Shown: positions 28,369 through 36,351, counted from the first letter of the stretch. The stretch: 63,535 bases of DNA from BOG-908 sp964250925 (GCA_964250925.1 CAXUHU010000006.1:1-63535); one strand, 5' to 3'. Made by a program: numbers and translations. The notes: generated from the letters alone by a model not told the origin.

Positions 28369-29049
28369 TCAGAAGGTGAAGCCTGGCGCAGGCAGCAGGC
28401 TGGGCAGCAGCGGCGCTGCGGCATCGAACTCGGCCTGGGCGCGCAGGCCGCCGGTGCTGGGTTCGGCCAAGACGGCCACGCTGGTGCCGCCCTTGGGGGA
28501 CACAATGGCGACCAGCCGGCCGTTGGCGGAAACCTGCCGGCCGATGGTCTCGGGGATGGCGCGCACCGCGCCCTCGATCACCACCAGGTCGAACGGGGCG
28601 CCTTGCGGGTAGCCTTCCGCCAGCCGGCCGGCAACCTGGGTGACGAGCGGGTCGGGGTGGCTGCGCGCCAGCTCCAGCAGCGCCGGCTCCTCCTCCAGCG
28701 CGGTGACGTGCACGCCGCAGGCGGCCAGCACGGCCGAGCCGTAGCCGCAGCCGCTGCCCACCACCAGCGCCGCCTCCCCGGCGCGCGGCCGGGCGAGCTG
28801 GATCAGCCGGGCCAGCACCAACGGCTTGAGCAGCACGCGGCCGCCGCCGAGCGCGATGTCGTCGTCGATGGTGGCCAGGCTTGCCATGGCGGCGGGCACG
28901 TAGGCCTCGCGCGGCAGGGTACGCATGGCGTCCAGGATACGGCGGTCAGTCACCTTGGACGGACGGAGCTGGCCATCCACCATCAGGCTGCGTGCCAGCG
29001 CGTAGTCGGACGGCGACATGGTGTGTGCTGGTGGTGCGGGCTGCGGCAT
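28369..29049 (-). CDS. Protein-L-isoaspartate methyltransferase-like protein
   Basis: This protein of about 226 residues belongs to the Pcm-like class I methyltransferases encoded beside tolC in many alphaproteobacteria. LMVDGQLRPSKVTDRRILDA is the family N-terminus, and the SAM-binding strand is AALVVGSGCGYGSAVLAACG, with an acidic motif II (VTALEEEPALL). True Pcm enzymes repair isoaspartyl residues; this subgroup lacks some conserved substrate residues and its substrate is uncertain. Starts at 29049 (MPQPAPP) or 29019 (MSPSDYAL) are possible. The first of these lies in the 55-bp sequence duplicated around the assembly gap. Confidence 0.82.
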   Translation of the reverse strand: MPQPAPPAHTMSPSDYALARSLMVDGQLRPSKVTDRRILDAMRTLPREAYVPAAMASLATIDDDIALGGGRVLLKPLVLARLIQLARPRAGEAALVVGSGCGYGSAVLAACGVHVTALEEEPALLELARSHPDPLVTQVAGRLAEGYPQGAPFDLVVIEGAVRAIPETIGRQVSANGRLVAIVSPKGGTSVAVLAEPSTGGLRAQAEFDAAAPLLPSLLPAPGFTF

Positions 29050-29256
29050 GCGGGCCTCTTAGCCGCGGGCACAACCATGGTCCAGACGAGGCACACGCCT
29101 GNNNNNNNNNNNNNNNNNNNNNNNNNNNNNNNNNNNNNNNNNNNNNNNNNNNNNNNNNNNNNNNNNNNNNNNNNNNNNNNNNNNNNNNNNNNNNNNNNNN
29201 NCATGCGGGCCTCTTAGCCGCGGGCACAACCATGGTCCAGACGAGGCACACGCCTG
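29047..29256. other. 100-N gap flanked by an identical 55-bp sequence
   Basis: Bases 29047-29101 and 29202-29256 are identical over exactly 55 bp, and exactly 100 N lie between them (29102-29201). This is the pattern produced when two contigs that overlap by one k-mer are joined with a placeholder, so the gap is probably artificial. No gene is seen in the stretch. Confidence 0.85.
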
Positions 29257-29264
29257 AACCGGGC

Positions 29265-29330
29265 GTTTGCGCGCAAACCTCGAGAGGTTTGCTTGGGCGT
29301 GGCGCGCAAACCTCGAGAGGTTTGCTTGGG
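29265..29330. repeat. Tandem palindromic repeats upstream of tRNA-Cys
   Basis: GTTTGCGCGCAAAC (29265-29278) is a 14-bp perfect palindrome. Overlapping it, a 27-bp unit occurs twice with a 33-bp period (29271-29297 and 29304-29330). Each unit contains GCAAACCTC-GA-GAGGTTTGC, a perfect 9-bp inverted repeat (arms 29273-29281/29284-29292 and 29306-29314/29317-29325). The last copy touches the candidate -35 region of tRNA-Cys. Confidence 0.8.
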
Positions 29331-29349
29331 CCGCCATTCGGTTTATAGG
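29322..29349 (+). promoter_or_regulatory. Possible tRNA-Cys promoter
   Basis: TTGCTT (29322-29327) and TATAGG (29344-29349) are 16 bp apart, 19 bp before the tRNA. The -35 overlaps the right arm of the second palindrome, so a protein bound there could block transcription. Confidence 0.35.
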
Positions 29350-29368
29350 CACCGCCGCTGATGGCGAT

Positions 29369-29442
29369 GGTCCGATGTCAGAGCGGTTATGTAAGGGACT
29401 GCAAATCCCTGTAGCCCGGTTCGACTCCGGGTCGGACCTCCA
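29369..29442 (+). tRNA. tRNA-Cys (GCA)
   Basis: A complete cloverleaf is present. The acceptor is GGTCCGA / TCGGACC, with discriminator T and an encoded CCA. The anticodon stem AGGGA/TCCCT encloses loop CTGCAAA (anticodon GCA), and the T arm is CCCGG-TTCGACT-CCGGG. The D arm contains GAGCGGTTA. Confidence 0.96.
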
Positions 29443-29465
29443 AACCAGTGGTCCGTTGCCGGTCC

Positions 29466-30245
29466 TCAGTCGTCGGCGGGCTTCGGCGCCGGCGCGAGGA
29501 CGCGGCCGAGGGCGGCGGCCATGTCGGTGGGGATCAGCACGGTGGAGCCGCGCTCCTTGTTCATCTCGTAGAGCAGGTTCATCTGGCGGAGCTGGAGGGC
29601 CACCGGGTTCCGGGCGTAAAGCTCGGCGGCGGCCAGGACCTGGCGGGCGATGTCCTGCTCGGCGCTGGCCAGCGTCACGCGGGCGTCGCGCTCGCGCTCG
29701 GCCTGCGCCTGGCGGCTCATCGCATCCTGCAGGCCGGGCGGGATGGCCACGTCGCGTATCTCGACCGCCCGCACGGCCACGCCCCAGTCGCGTGTCTTGG
29801 CCGCGATCGTGCGCTGCAGCGCCTCGTCGGCGGCGTGACGGTCCGACAGCAGGCGCGACAGCTCGATGCTGCCGATCATCTCGCGCAGGCTGGTCTGCGC
29901 CACCCGCTCGATCGCCTCGGTGTAGTTGACGATGTTGATGGCGGCGGCCCGCGCATCCTCCACCTGCCAGAAGATGATGGCGTCCACGCCCACGGCCACG
30001 GTGTCGCGGGTCAGCGCCTGCTCGGCGGTGATGTTGGCGGTCTGGATTCGGAGGTCGATGACGATGGCGATCGTGTCGATCGGCCAGAGCAGGTACAGGC
30101 CCGGCCCCTTTACCGCGTGGAAACGCCCGAGGCGCAGGATCACGGCGCGGCGCCATTCCTGGGTAAGGCGTACGGAGCGGAGCACGACCAGCACGGCCAC
30201 GACGGCCAGCACGATCGGCAGGCTGGTCAGCACGCCATTGGGCAT
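29466..30245 (-). CDS. SPFH/Band 7 slipin-type membrane protein
   Basis: This 259-residue stomatin-like protein has one N-terminal membrane helix (LTSLPIVLAVVAVLVVL) and then the SPFH domain (RRAVILRLGRFHAVKGPGLY, VDLRIQTANITAEQALTRD). A coiled-coil region (MSRQAQAERERDARVTLASA) and a short C-terminal oligomerisation tail follow. Slipins form membrane scaffolds that often partner NfeD-type proteases, but no nfeD gene is adjacent here. The ATG at 30245 is preceded by an AGG-rich sequence. It converges on the tRNA-Cys gene. Confidence 0.92.
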   Translation of the reverse strand: MPNGVLTSLPIVLAVVAVLVVLRSVRLTQEWRRAVILRLGRFHAVKGPGLYLLWPIDTIAIVIDLRIQTANITAEQALTRDTVAVGVDAIIFWQVEDARAAAINIVNYTEAIERVAQTSLREMIGSIELSRLLSDRHAADEALQRTIAAKTRDWGVAVRAVEIRDVAIPPGLQDAMSRQAQAERERDARVTLASAEQDIARQVLAAAELYARNPVALQLRQMNLLYEMNKERGSTVLIPTDMAAALGRVLAPAPKPADD

Positions 30246-30297
30246 GGGGAGGTCCTGTTCGGCACGCACCCGGATAGCACGTCTGTGCCGATCCGGG

Positions 30298-31077
30298 TCA
30301 CGCGCGGCCGCGCAGGGCTGCGGCTGTGACGGCCAGAAGATCGGTGACCGGCCTGGGCCCGGCCCGGACTGGGGCGCGGGACAGGTCGCGGCGGGCGAGC
30401 ACGGCGGGCAGGCCGGCCGCCGCCCAGCTCCGGCCGCAAGCCGCGGGCCGGCCCAGCCACGCCGTGCCCTCACGTGCCAGGGCAGCGCAGACCGGCGCCA
30501 GGCCAAAACCCTGCGGTCCGGCGATCACCGCCTCGGCCGACAGGCCGTGCTGGGCGAGGAGGTCGGCGGGGAGAAGGCAGCGGCCCTGGCGCGCCAGGGC
30601 TGCTATGTTGCGGAGCTGGCCCGCGGCACCGTAGCCCGCGCCCAATCGGCGCAAACGCTCCAACGCCCCGTCTGGTGCGCCCAGCGCGCGGCCAGCCACC
30701 ACGGCCAGCGAGCCTGCGCCCTGCAGCAGCCACGTGCGCCAGGCAGACAGAGACGGCAGGTCCGCCTCCGCTTCCCGCTCGCGCGCCTCGATCATCGCCA
30801 GCAGGTCTGGCTGGTGCAGCTGCCCGGCGGCCAATGCGGCCTGCAGCCGCGTGGCAACCTCATGGGCGCGTGCCGCACCTTCGACCACGTCGCGCCACCA
30901 TTGCAGGCGGATCAGGGCGAGGCCCGGCTCGCGGGTCACCTCGGACGCCCGGGCAAGCTCGTGGTTGAAGGCGTAGAGGATCGTCAGCGTGTCGCGTCGG
31001 TCGACGGGGGCGAACAGGGTGGTGAAGCTGCGATCGGGATCGCGGCGCCGCAGGGCTTGGGCAAGTGTTTCGGCCAT
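30298..31077 (-). CDS. Squalene/phytoene-synthase-family protein without the catalytic Asp motif
   Basis: This 259-residue all-helical protein has the trans-isoprenyl-synthase fold by pattern (LTILYAFNHELARASEVTRE, then ALIRLQWWRDVVEGA). The first DxxxD motif of real squalene or phytoene synthases is replaced by NHELA, and the second DxxxD is also absent near YGAAGQLRNIAAL. It therefore resembles the NDUFAF6-like branch, implicated in respiratory complex I assembly in mitochondria, more than a carotenoid enzyme. I chose the ATG at 31077 (MAETLAQALRRRDPD); an upstream GTG/ATG extension is possible but not conserved in character. It is divergent from sodB. Confidence 0.75.
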   Translation of the reverse strand: MAETLAQALRRRDPDRSFTTLFAPVDRRDTLTILYAFNHELARASEVTREPGLALIRLQWWRDVVEGAARAHEVATRLQAALAAGQLHQPDLLAMIEAREREAEADLPSLSAWRTWLLQGAGSLAVVAGRALGAPDGALERLRRLGAGYGAAGQLRNIAALARQGRCLLPADLLAQHGLSAEAVIAGPQGFGLAPVCAALAREGTAWLGRPAACGRSWAAAGLPAVLARRDLSRAPVRAGPRPVTDLLAVTAAALRGRA

Positions 31078-31236
31078 CGGGGGACATCGCCCGCCGGGTG
31101 CCGGGCCGCAAGACGGGCGCGCGGGGAACAATCCTGGCGCGCCGCGTTGTGCTAGGCAGGCGCTGCGAGCGCCAGCCCGCGTGCCGGCCGCCGTGGATGG
31201 CCGGCGCGATGGCGCACATCCCTGTGGAGAACGCCC

Positions 31237-31839
31237 ATGGCCTTCGAGCTACCCCCCCTGCCCTTCGACAAGAGCGCGCTGGCTGCCAACGGCATGTGCC
31301 AGGAAACGCTGGAACTGCACCACGACAAGCACCATCAGGCCTACATAACGGCGCTGAACGGCTTTGTGGAGAAAGACTCCTCGCTGCAGGGCAAAAGCCT
31401 GGACGAGATCGTGACGCTGACCGCGCAGACGCCGGGGCCGGTGTTCAACAACGCGGGCCAGCATTGGAACCACATCGTGTTTTGGCAGAACCTTTCGCCC
31501 AGGGGCGGCCAGATACCGGGCACGCTGCAAAAGAAGATCGACGAGGATCTGGGTGGGACCGAGAAGTTCAAGGAGGCCTTCAAGCAGGCGGCGATCGGCC
31601 AGTTCGGCTCCGGCTGGGCATGGCTGGTGGCCGGGAAGGACGGCAAGCTGTCGATTACCAAGACGCCGAACGGCAGCAACCCGCTGGCCACCGGCGAAGG
31701 GCGCGTGCTCCTGGCGCTCGATGTGTGGGAACACAGCTACTACCTCGATTTCCGCAATCGGCGCCCCGATTACATCACCAACTATCTCGACAAGCTGGCC
31801 AATTACGAGTTTGCCGAGGCGCAGCTGCAGGCGGCGTGA
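31237..31839 (+). CDS. sodB: Superoxide dismutase, iron type
   Basis: This 200-residue Fe-superoxide dismutase has metal ligands His28 (ELHHDKHHQAY), His in NAGQHWNHIVFW, and Asp and His in LALDVWEHSYYLDF. The glutamine in NAGQHW is at the position that distinguishes iron from manganese enzymes. No signal peptide, so it is cytosolic. The start ATG at 31237 has a GGAG about 9 nt upstream. It stands alone and is divergent from the phytoene-synthase-like gene. Confidence 0.96.
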   Translation: MAFELPPLPFDKSALAANGMCQETLELHHDKHHQAYITALNGFVEKDSSLQGKSLDEIVTLTAQTPGPVFNNAGQHWNHIVFWQNLSPRGGQIPGTLQKKIDEDLGGTEKFKEAFKQAAIGQFGSGWAWLVAGKDGKLSITKTPNGSNPLATGEGRVLLALDVWEHSYYLDFRNRRPDYITNYLDKLANYEFAEAQLQAA

Positions 31840-31918
31840 CCGGCGCCTGGGTCTCGTAACGTTTATGCAAGGGTGTGGGGCGTAGAACGCCCTGCACATC
31901 GACAAATTGGAGCGGTAT

Positions 31919-32185
31919 ATGGCTGACATGTTCGCCGGCGCGTTCGCCCTGCCGGTTATGTGGACCGAGTTGGCCGCCGCATCCTGGGAGACGGTGTGGC
32001 ATCGGACCGCCCTGATGGCGAGCGGCGCCTGCACGGTCGACGAATACCATCGCATGGTGCACGAAAAGACGCGGGCAGTTCACCTGTCAAGCGTGGCCTT
32101 CATGAGAGGGCGCCCGGCAGCGGACGTTCTGCGGCCGTTCCACAAGCGCGCTACGGCGAACGCCATACGGCTGCGCGCCGGCTGA
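31919..32185 (+). CDS. Small conserved-looking helical protein, unknown function
   Basis: The 88-residue product (MADMFAGAFALPVMWTELAA...) is predicted all-helical with a C-terminal basic tail (RPFHKRATANAIRLRAG). Its middle, WHRTALMASGACTVDEYHRM, and the HKRATANA ending resemble a group of small phasin-like or hypothetical alphaproteobacterial proteins as I remember them, but I cannot confirm the family. The ATG at 31919 has GGAG 6 nt upstream, which favours it over the TTG at 31907. It lies 79 bp after sodB and converges on yajC, their stops being adjacent. Confidence 0.55.
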   Translation: MADMFAGAFALPVMWTELAAASWETVWHRTALMASGACTVDEYHRMVHEKTRAVHLSSVAFMRGRPAADVLRPFHKRATANAIRLRAG

Positions 32186-32186
32186 G

Positions 32187-32537
32187 CTACCGGCTGTCGT
32201 TTGCCGCCGCCGGGACGGTGGGCGTGAGCACGGTTGAAAGCGTGTCCTTGGCGATGGTGACCCGGACGTTCGGCGCAATCTCCACCTCGATCTCGTTGGC
32301 GCCGTCTTTGACTTTCTGCACGACGCCGACGATGCCGCCGGCCGTCAGCACGCGGTCGCCGCGCTTGACGGACGCGATCTGGGCCTTCAGCGATTTCTGC
32401 TGTTGCTGCTGCGGGCGGATCATCAGGAAGTAGAATATAACGAAGATGAGCACCAGGGGCAGGAACTGCATGACCTGTGCGCTGGCGAAGCCGCCAGTCG
32501 CGTCCTGGGCATGCGCTTCGGAAATCAGCGAAAACAT
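32187..32537 (-). CDS. yajC: Preprotein translocase accessory protein YajC
   Basis: This 116-residue single-pass membrane protein associates with SecDF. The membrane helix FLPLVLIFVIFYFLMIRPQQ is followed by the cytosolic domain containing SVKRGDRVLTAGGIVGVVQKV. The start ATG at 32537 (MFSLISEAHAQ) was chosen because the usual short N-terminus of the family precedes the helix. secD and secF, which normally follow, are not here; the next gene downstream is convergent. It is divergent from the DUF815 ATPase, a common pairing in alphaproteobacteria. Confidence 0.93.
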   Translation of the reverse strand: MFSLISEAHAQDATGGFASAQVMQFLPLVLIFVIFYFLMIRPQQQQQKSLKAQIASVKRGDRVLTAGGIVGVVQKVKDGANEIEVEIAPNVRVTIAKDTLSTVLTPTVPAAANDSR

Positions 32538-32642
32538 CGTGGTGGGGATCCTCGGGCGGCGGGCGTGTCGTTGTGGACCGCGGCACCGCACCATAGGTTG
32601 TGCCCCATCCCCGTCAAGAAAAGCCCAGGATCGCCCGACGCC

Positions 32643-33509
32643 ATGCAATCGCAGATCGACACCCTTCGGCGCATCGCCGACGCGCTGGAACGGTTAGCCC
32701 CGCCGCCGGCAACGCCGATCGATGTCAATGCGGCCGACGCCTTTGTCTGGCAGCCCGCCTTCCATGGGCAAGGCGGGACGCTGCAGCCGGTGCCCCAGGT
32801 CTCGCGCGTGGCGTTGCAGCTGCTGCGCGGGATCGACCACGCACAACGCATCTTGCTGGACAACACGCGGCAGTTCGCAGCCGGCCTGCCGGCCAACAAC
32901 GCGATGCTGTGGGGTGCCCGCGGCATGGGCAAGTCGAGCCTGGTGAAGGCCGTGCACGCTGCGATCAATGCCGAACGCCGCGGCAGCCTGGTGCTGATCG
33001 AGATGCATCGCGAGGACATCGCCACGCTGCCCCGCCTGCTGGCGGCGCTGCGCGGCTCGCCGCGCCGCATCCTGGTGTTCTGCGACGACCTCTCCTTCGA
33101 GCGCGAGGATGCGGATTACAAGGCGCTGAAATCGGTGTTGGACGGCGGAATCGAAGGCAGGCCCGACAACGTTCTATTTTACGCGACCAGCAACCGGCGG
33201 CACCTGATGCCGCGCGACATGATCGACAACGAGGCGGCGACGGCGATCTCGCCAGGTGAGGCCACCGAGGAGAAAGTGTCGCTATCCGACCGCTTCGGAT
33301 TGTGGCTCGGCTTTCATGGTTGTGACCAGGCAACGTATTTCGCCATGGTCGAGGGCTACGCGGCCGAACTGGGCATTGCGATGGACGCAGCCCGGCTGCG
33401 GGCCGAAGCGGCCGAGTGGGCTGTCACGCGCGGCGCGCGGTCGGGGCGGGTGGCATGGCAGTTCGTGCAGGATCTGGCCGGACGCGTGCGATCGGCGGTC
33501 GCGCCCTAA
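32643..33509 (+). CDS. DUF815-family AAA-type ATPase
   Basis: The 288-residue P-loop protein has Walker A GARGMGKSSLVKAVH (about residues 90-104), Walker B RRILVFCDDLSF, a sensor-like region FYATSNRRHLMPRDM, and the C-terminal arginine-rich GARSGRVAWQFVQDLAG typical of DUF815. The ATGs at 32643 (here) and 32537 (yajC) are divergent with 105 bp between. The cellular role of DUF815 ATPases is not established. It lies next to sec/tat genes in many genomes, which hints at envelope processes but proves nothing. Confidence 0.9.
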   Translation: MQSQIDTLRRIADALERLAPPPATPIDVNAADAFVWQPAFHGQGGTLQPVPQVSRVALQLLRGIDHAQRILLDNTRQFAAGLPANNAMLWGARGMGKSSLVKAVHAAINAERRGSLVLIEMHREDIATLPRLLAALRGSPRRILVFCDDLSFEREDADYKALKSVLDGGIEGRPDNVLFYATSNRRHLMPRDMIDNEAATAISPGEATEEKVSLSDRFGLWLGFHGCDQATYFAMVEGYAAELGIAMDAARLRAEAAEWAVTRGARSGRVAWQFVQDLAGRVRSAVAP

Positions 33510-33790
33510 GTCGTCGCGCTGTTTGGAGTACCTTCAAAACGCGCCAGGCCAAACGGGCTAGCGTTCGTCTTTGAGCACCGCAGCGGCACCGTGCGGGCGT
33601 GAGCACTCGAGCACAGAAAACGGGCGGCAGGCGGCCGCACAGCAGGGCTATAACGAGCACTCTTAACCGGTACGCAAGGTTGGCGCTGCATGATGAGGGC
33701 GTCGCGTGCCCGTCTGTTCCAATACGTACGGCTTGGCGTGGCGCTGTAGCACCGGAGCTTGCCGTGTTTCTCTCAGCACTGGATACGCCG
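33510..33790. other. Upstream region of the GGDEF-EAL/BLUF genes
   Basis: This 281-bp stretch between the DUF815 stop and the ATG at 33791 has lower GC character in places and no recognisable domain. The in-frame extension back to 33599 does not look like protein sequence. It must hold the promoter of the GGDEF-EAL-BLUF pair. No clear -35/-10 was found. Confidence 0.45.
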
Positions 33791-35560
33791 ATGGATGCGA
33801 TCGGTCATACCGATTCGAGCCAACGGTTCGACTTGCCGTTGCATATGAGGGCGGCTCTGGACGGATTGACAACCGGGCTGCTCACTTTCAACAAACAATT
33901 CGACGTGCTGTTTAGCAACGGACGGCTGGCGAGTGTGCTGGGTATCGCACCGCTCATCCTGTCGAAACCGGTGGACCTTTTGACGCTGCTTGAAAGCAGC
34001 GTACTGGAGGGCGACGCCGTCCAGCTGGCACACGAGACCTGCCTGGCAGCGGTGCAGGCCGGCATGGACGCGACGGAGCGGCCGCTGGTGCTGCACAGCG
34101 GCGCACGCAGCTTCTCCCAGCAGATTGTCCGGCTGAGAGACGGCCGTTGGATGGCGTTGTTCGAGGAGGTGACGGACCGGCGCGCGGCCGAGGCCAGCGC
34201 ACTTGAGAGAGCGATGCGCGATCCGCTGACCGACCTGCCGAGTCGCCAGCTTTTTGAAAAGCACGTGGCGGCTACCTTGGCTGACGTGACCGCTTGCAGC
34301 GCGGCGCACAGCGGCACAGGGCACGCGATCATGCTTGTCGATCTCGACCGCTTCAAGGCGGTGAACGACACGCTGGGCCACCCGACCGGCGACGGGCTGC
34401 TTCGCCTGGTGGCCAAGCGGCTGCGCTCGGTGTCTCGTCACCTGGACGTCATCGCGCGTCTGGGCGGCGACGAGTTTGCGTTGCTGATCTCGCCGGCTCC
34501 CGAACCCGACCATCTTGGCCGCCTGGCCACCCGTATCGTCGATATGATCGGGCGTCCCTACCTGGTGGACGGCCACCTGGTGAACGTTGGCGCAAGCGTC
34601 GGGATCGCCGTCTATCCGCAGGACGGGCGCGCGCACGACCAATTGATGCGAAGCGCCGATCTGGCGCTGTACGCGTCGAAAAAGGCTGGCCGTAGCACCT
34701 GGACCTTCTTCGAGCCGGCAATGGACGCTTGTGCGCTGGCGCGGCGCTCTCTTGAGGTCGACCTGCGCAAGGCGCTGCCGCTGCGCGAATTTGAGCTGCA
34801 TTATCAGCCGCAAATCGATCTCGAACGCGACGCGATCGTGGGGTTCGAGGCGTTGGTGCGCTGGCGCCATCCAGAGCGCGGCCTTGTTTCACCAGCGGAT
34901 TTCATTCCGCTGGCCGAGGAGATCGGCCTGATCGTACAGTTGGGTGAATGGGTGATACAGGAGGCCTGCCGCGAGGCCATGCGCTGGCCTGACGGGGTAT
35001 CGGTCGCAGTCAACGTCTCGCCCCATCAATTCGCCAACACGGCGCGCCTGCTTCACGTGATTGATCAAGCGCTGGCCGAATCGGGTTTGCGGGGAGAACG
35101 CCTGGAAATCGAGATTACGGAAAGTGTATTGCTGCGCAACGAGGAAGCGGTGCTCTCAACCCTGCACCGGCTGCGCGCGATGCAGGTACGTGTGGCGATG
35201 GATGATTTCGGCACCGGCTACTCGTCACTCAGCCAGCTTCATAGTTTCCCGTTCGACAAAATTAAGATCGACCGCTCGTTCGTGAGGGATCGGGGCGACG
35301 TCCAGGGTCAGAACGCCATCATTCGCGCGATCACGGCGCTTGGCGTCAGCTTGGGGATGTCCACGATTGCCGAGGGCGTCGAGACAGCCGGCCAGCTCGA
35401 GCGCATACGCGCCGAGGGCTGCACATCAGTCCAGGGCTACCTGTTCAGCCGCCCTGTTCCGGTCGAGCAGATTGATGATCTGCTCGCCACCTTCGCCGAG
35501 CGCGGGACGCCCGCGATCGGCACGCCTGAAGCCAAACTTGAAGGGACTTGTTCGCCGTGA
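33791..35560 (+). CDS. PAS-GGDEF-EAL cyclic-di-GMP enzyme
   Basis: This 589-residue soluble protein has an N-terminal PAS-like sensor (RAALDGLTTGLLTFNKQFD..., about residues 20-130), then GGDEF and EAL domains. The diguanylate-cyclase site RLGGDEFALL is intact (about residue 225), and RHLD five residues before it fits the inhibitory RxxD site. The EAL domain keeps FEALVRWRHPERG (about residue 352), LEIEITESVLL, AMDDFGTGYSSL and IAEGVETAGQ, so phosphodiesterase activity is also likely. Its stop overlaps the BLUF gene start (GTGA). A blue-light sensor encoded in the same transcript suggests control of this enzyme by light. Confidence 0.92.
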   Translation: MDAIGHTDSSQRFDLPLHMRAALDGLTTGLLTFNKQFDVLFSNGRLASVLGIAPLILSKPVDLLTLLESSVLEGDAVQLAHETCLAAVQAGMDATERPLVLHSGARSFSQQIVRLRDGRWMALFEEVTDRRAAEASALERAMRDPLTDLPSRQLFEKHVAATLADVTACSAAHSGTGHAIMLVDLDRFKAVNDTLGHPTGDGLLRLVAKRLRSVSRHLDVIARLGGDEFALLISPAPEPDHLGRLATRIVDMIGRPYLVDGHLVNVGASVGIAVYPQDGRAHDQLMRSADLALYASKKAGRSTWTFFEPAMDACALARRSLEVDLRKALPLREFELHYQPQIDLERDAIVGFEALVRWRHPERGLVSPADFIPLAEEIGLIVQLGEWVIQEACREAMRWPDGVSVAVNVSPHQFANTARLLHVIDQALAESGLRGERLEIEITESVLLRNEEAVLSTLHRLRAMQVRVAMDDFGTGYSSLSQLHSFPFDKIKIDRSFVRDRGDVQGQNAIIRAITALGVSLGMSTIAEGVETAGQLERIRAEGCTSVQGYLFSRPVPVEQIDDLLATFAERGTPAIGTPEAKLEGTCSP

Positions 35561-36003
35561 CCCAGCTCTATCGCGTTGTCTATTGCAGCAGGAACAATAT
35601 TCCCGGCACGCCCGAAACCGTTGCGGCTGACATCGGCCGCATTCTTCAGGTATCGCGCTCCAACAACGCGCGCGATGGGATTACCGGCGGCCTGCTGTTC
35701 AGCAAGGATTGCTTCGCCCAGGTTCTCGAAGGTCCCATAGATGCGGTCGAGAACGCCTTCGAGCGTATCCAGTGCGACGACCGGCACGGCGAGGTGACGG
35801 TGCTGCAATCCGGCCCGATCGCCGCGCGCGATTTCCCGGATTGGTCGATGGCCTTCACCGGCGACAGAACGACCGACAGTCCCTTGGCCGGCATGGTCAT
35901 GGATGGCGCGTTCGCAGGCAGTTCGCGCGCCGGCAACGACGTGTTGGATCTGCTGAGGGGCGTTGTCGTACGCGAGACCGAGTGGCTGGCCGTGGCGGCA
36001 TGA
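35557..36003 (+). CDS. BLUF-domain blue-light photoreceptor
   Basis: This 148-residue short BLUF protein would bind FAD and sense blue light. The flavin-interacting residues are present: Tyr9 (VVYCSR), Asn37 (SRSNNARDGITGGLLF), Gln55 (FAQVLEG) and Trp96 (DFPDWSMAF). The Tyr-Gln pair is what drives the photocycle. After the domain (about residues 1-102), some 45 residues form a short C-terminal helix region, presumably for partner contact. The GTG at 35557 overlaps the GGDEF-EAL stop and has AAGGGA upstream. It is likely a trans-acting light input for the adjacent c-di-GMP enzyme, as the fused BLUF-EAL protein BlrP1 does in one chain. Confidence 0.9.
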   Translation: MTQLYRVVYCSRNNIPGTPETVAADIGRILQVSRSNNARDGITGGLLFSKDCFAQVLEGPIDAVENAFERIQCDDRHGEVTVLQSGPIAARDFPDWSMAFTGDRTTDSPLAGMVMDGAFAGSSRAGNDVLDLLRGVVVRETEWLAVAA

Positions 36004-36351
36004 CGAAATCGGCAAGGCAAGCGATTGTTTTGAGAAAGATGCCGTGTTGATCGTCGAGCGGCCTGACCTGGATTGAGCATTGCGCGTGGTCCGCTGTGCG
36101 TGAAGCCCGTTGCGCGCCGCTTTGCGATGGCTTTCGAGCAGGCTTGATGCAGCCCGAACGCCGCGCGGTGGTGCCGGCAGGTCCGGGCGACAGTCACAGA
36201 CCATCGTGGCCGGGCTTGGCCCGTCCATCCGCGTCGTCCGATCGCGGCGATGCCCGGGTCAAGCCCGAGCACGAGGTTTTGTGCCGCCGAGTCTTCACAA
36301 GTGCAGGCCGTGCCTTCCTCTCTGGCTCCGGGTCTTGGTCATGCTGCTCGG
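36004..36351. other. Intergenic region after the BLUF gene
   Basis: This 348-bp region lies between the convergent BLUF and serS genes. It contains the interspersed inverted repeat at 36205-36273 and no credible gene; apparent frames here are the translated repeat (minus-strand GLDPGIAAIGRRGWTGQARP). Confidence 0.6.
36205..36273. repeat. Alphaproteobacterial-style interspersed inverted repeat
   Basis: An arm reading CGTGGCCGGGCTTGGCCCG and an arm containing GGGTCAAGCCCGAGCACG pair imperfectly across about 30 bp. Its translation (GLDPGI...) is the hallmark of a short repeat scattered through many Rhizobiales and Rhodospirillales intergenic regions. Confidence 0.6.

Noticed and set aside
29047..29256. 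55-bp duplication as a target-site or insertion-element border
   Set aside because: The exact 55-bp length around exactly 100 N fits a contig-overlap artefact better than a mobile element.
29271..29330. Repeats with a 33-bp period as a CRISPR array
   Set aside because: There are only two units, the spacer is 6 bp, no cas genes are nearby, and the unit is itself palindromic.
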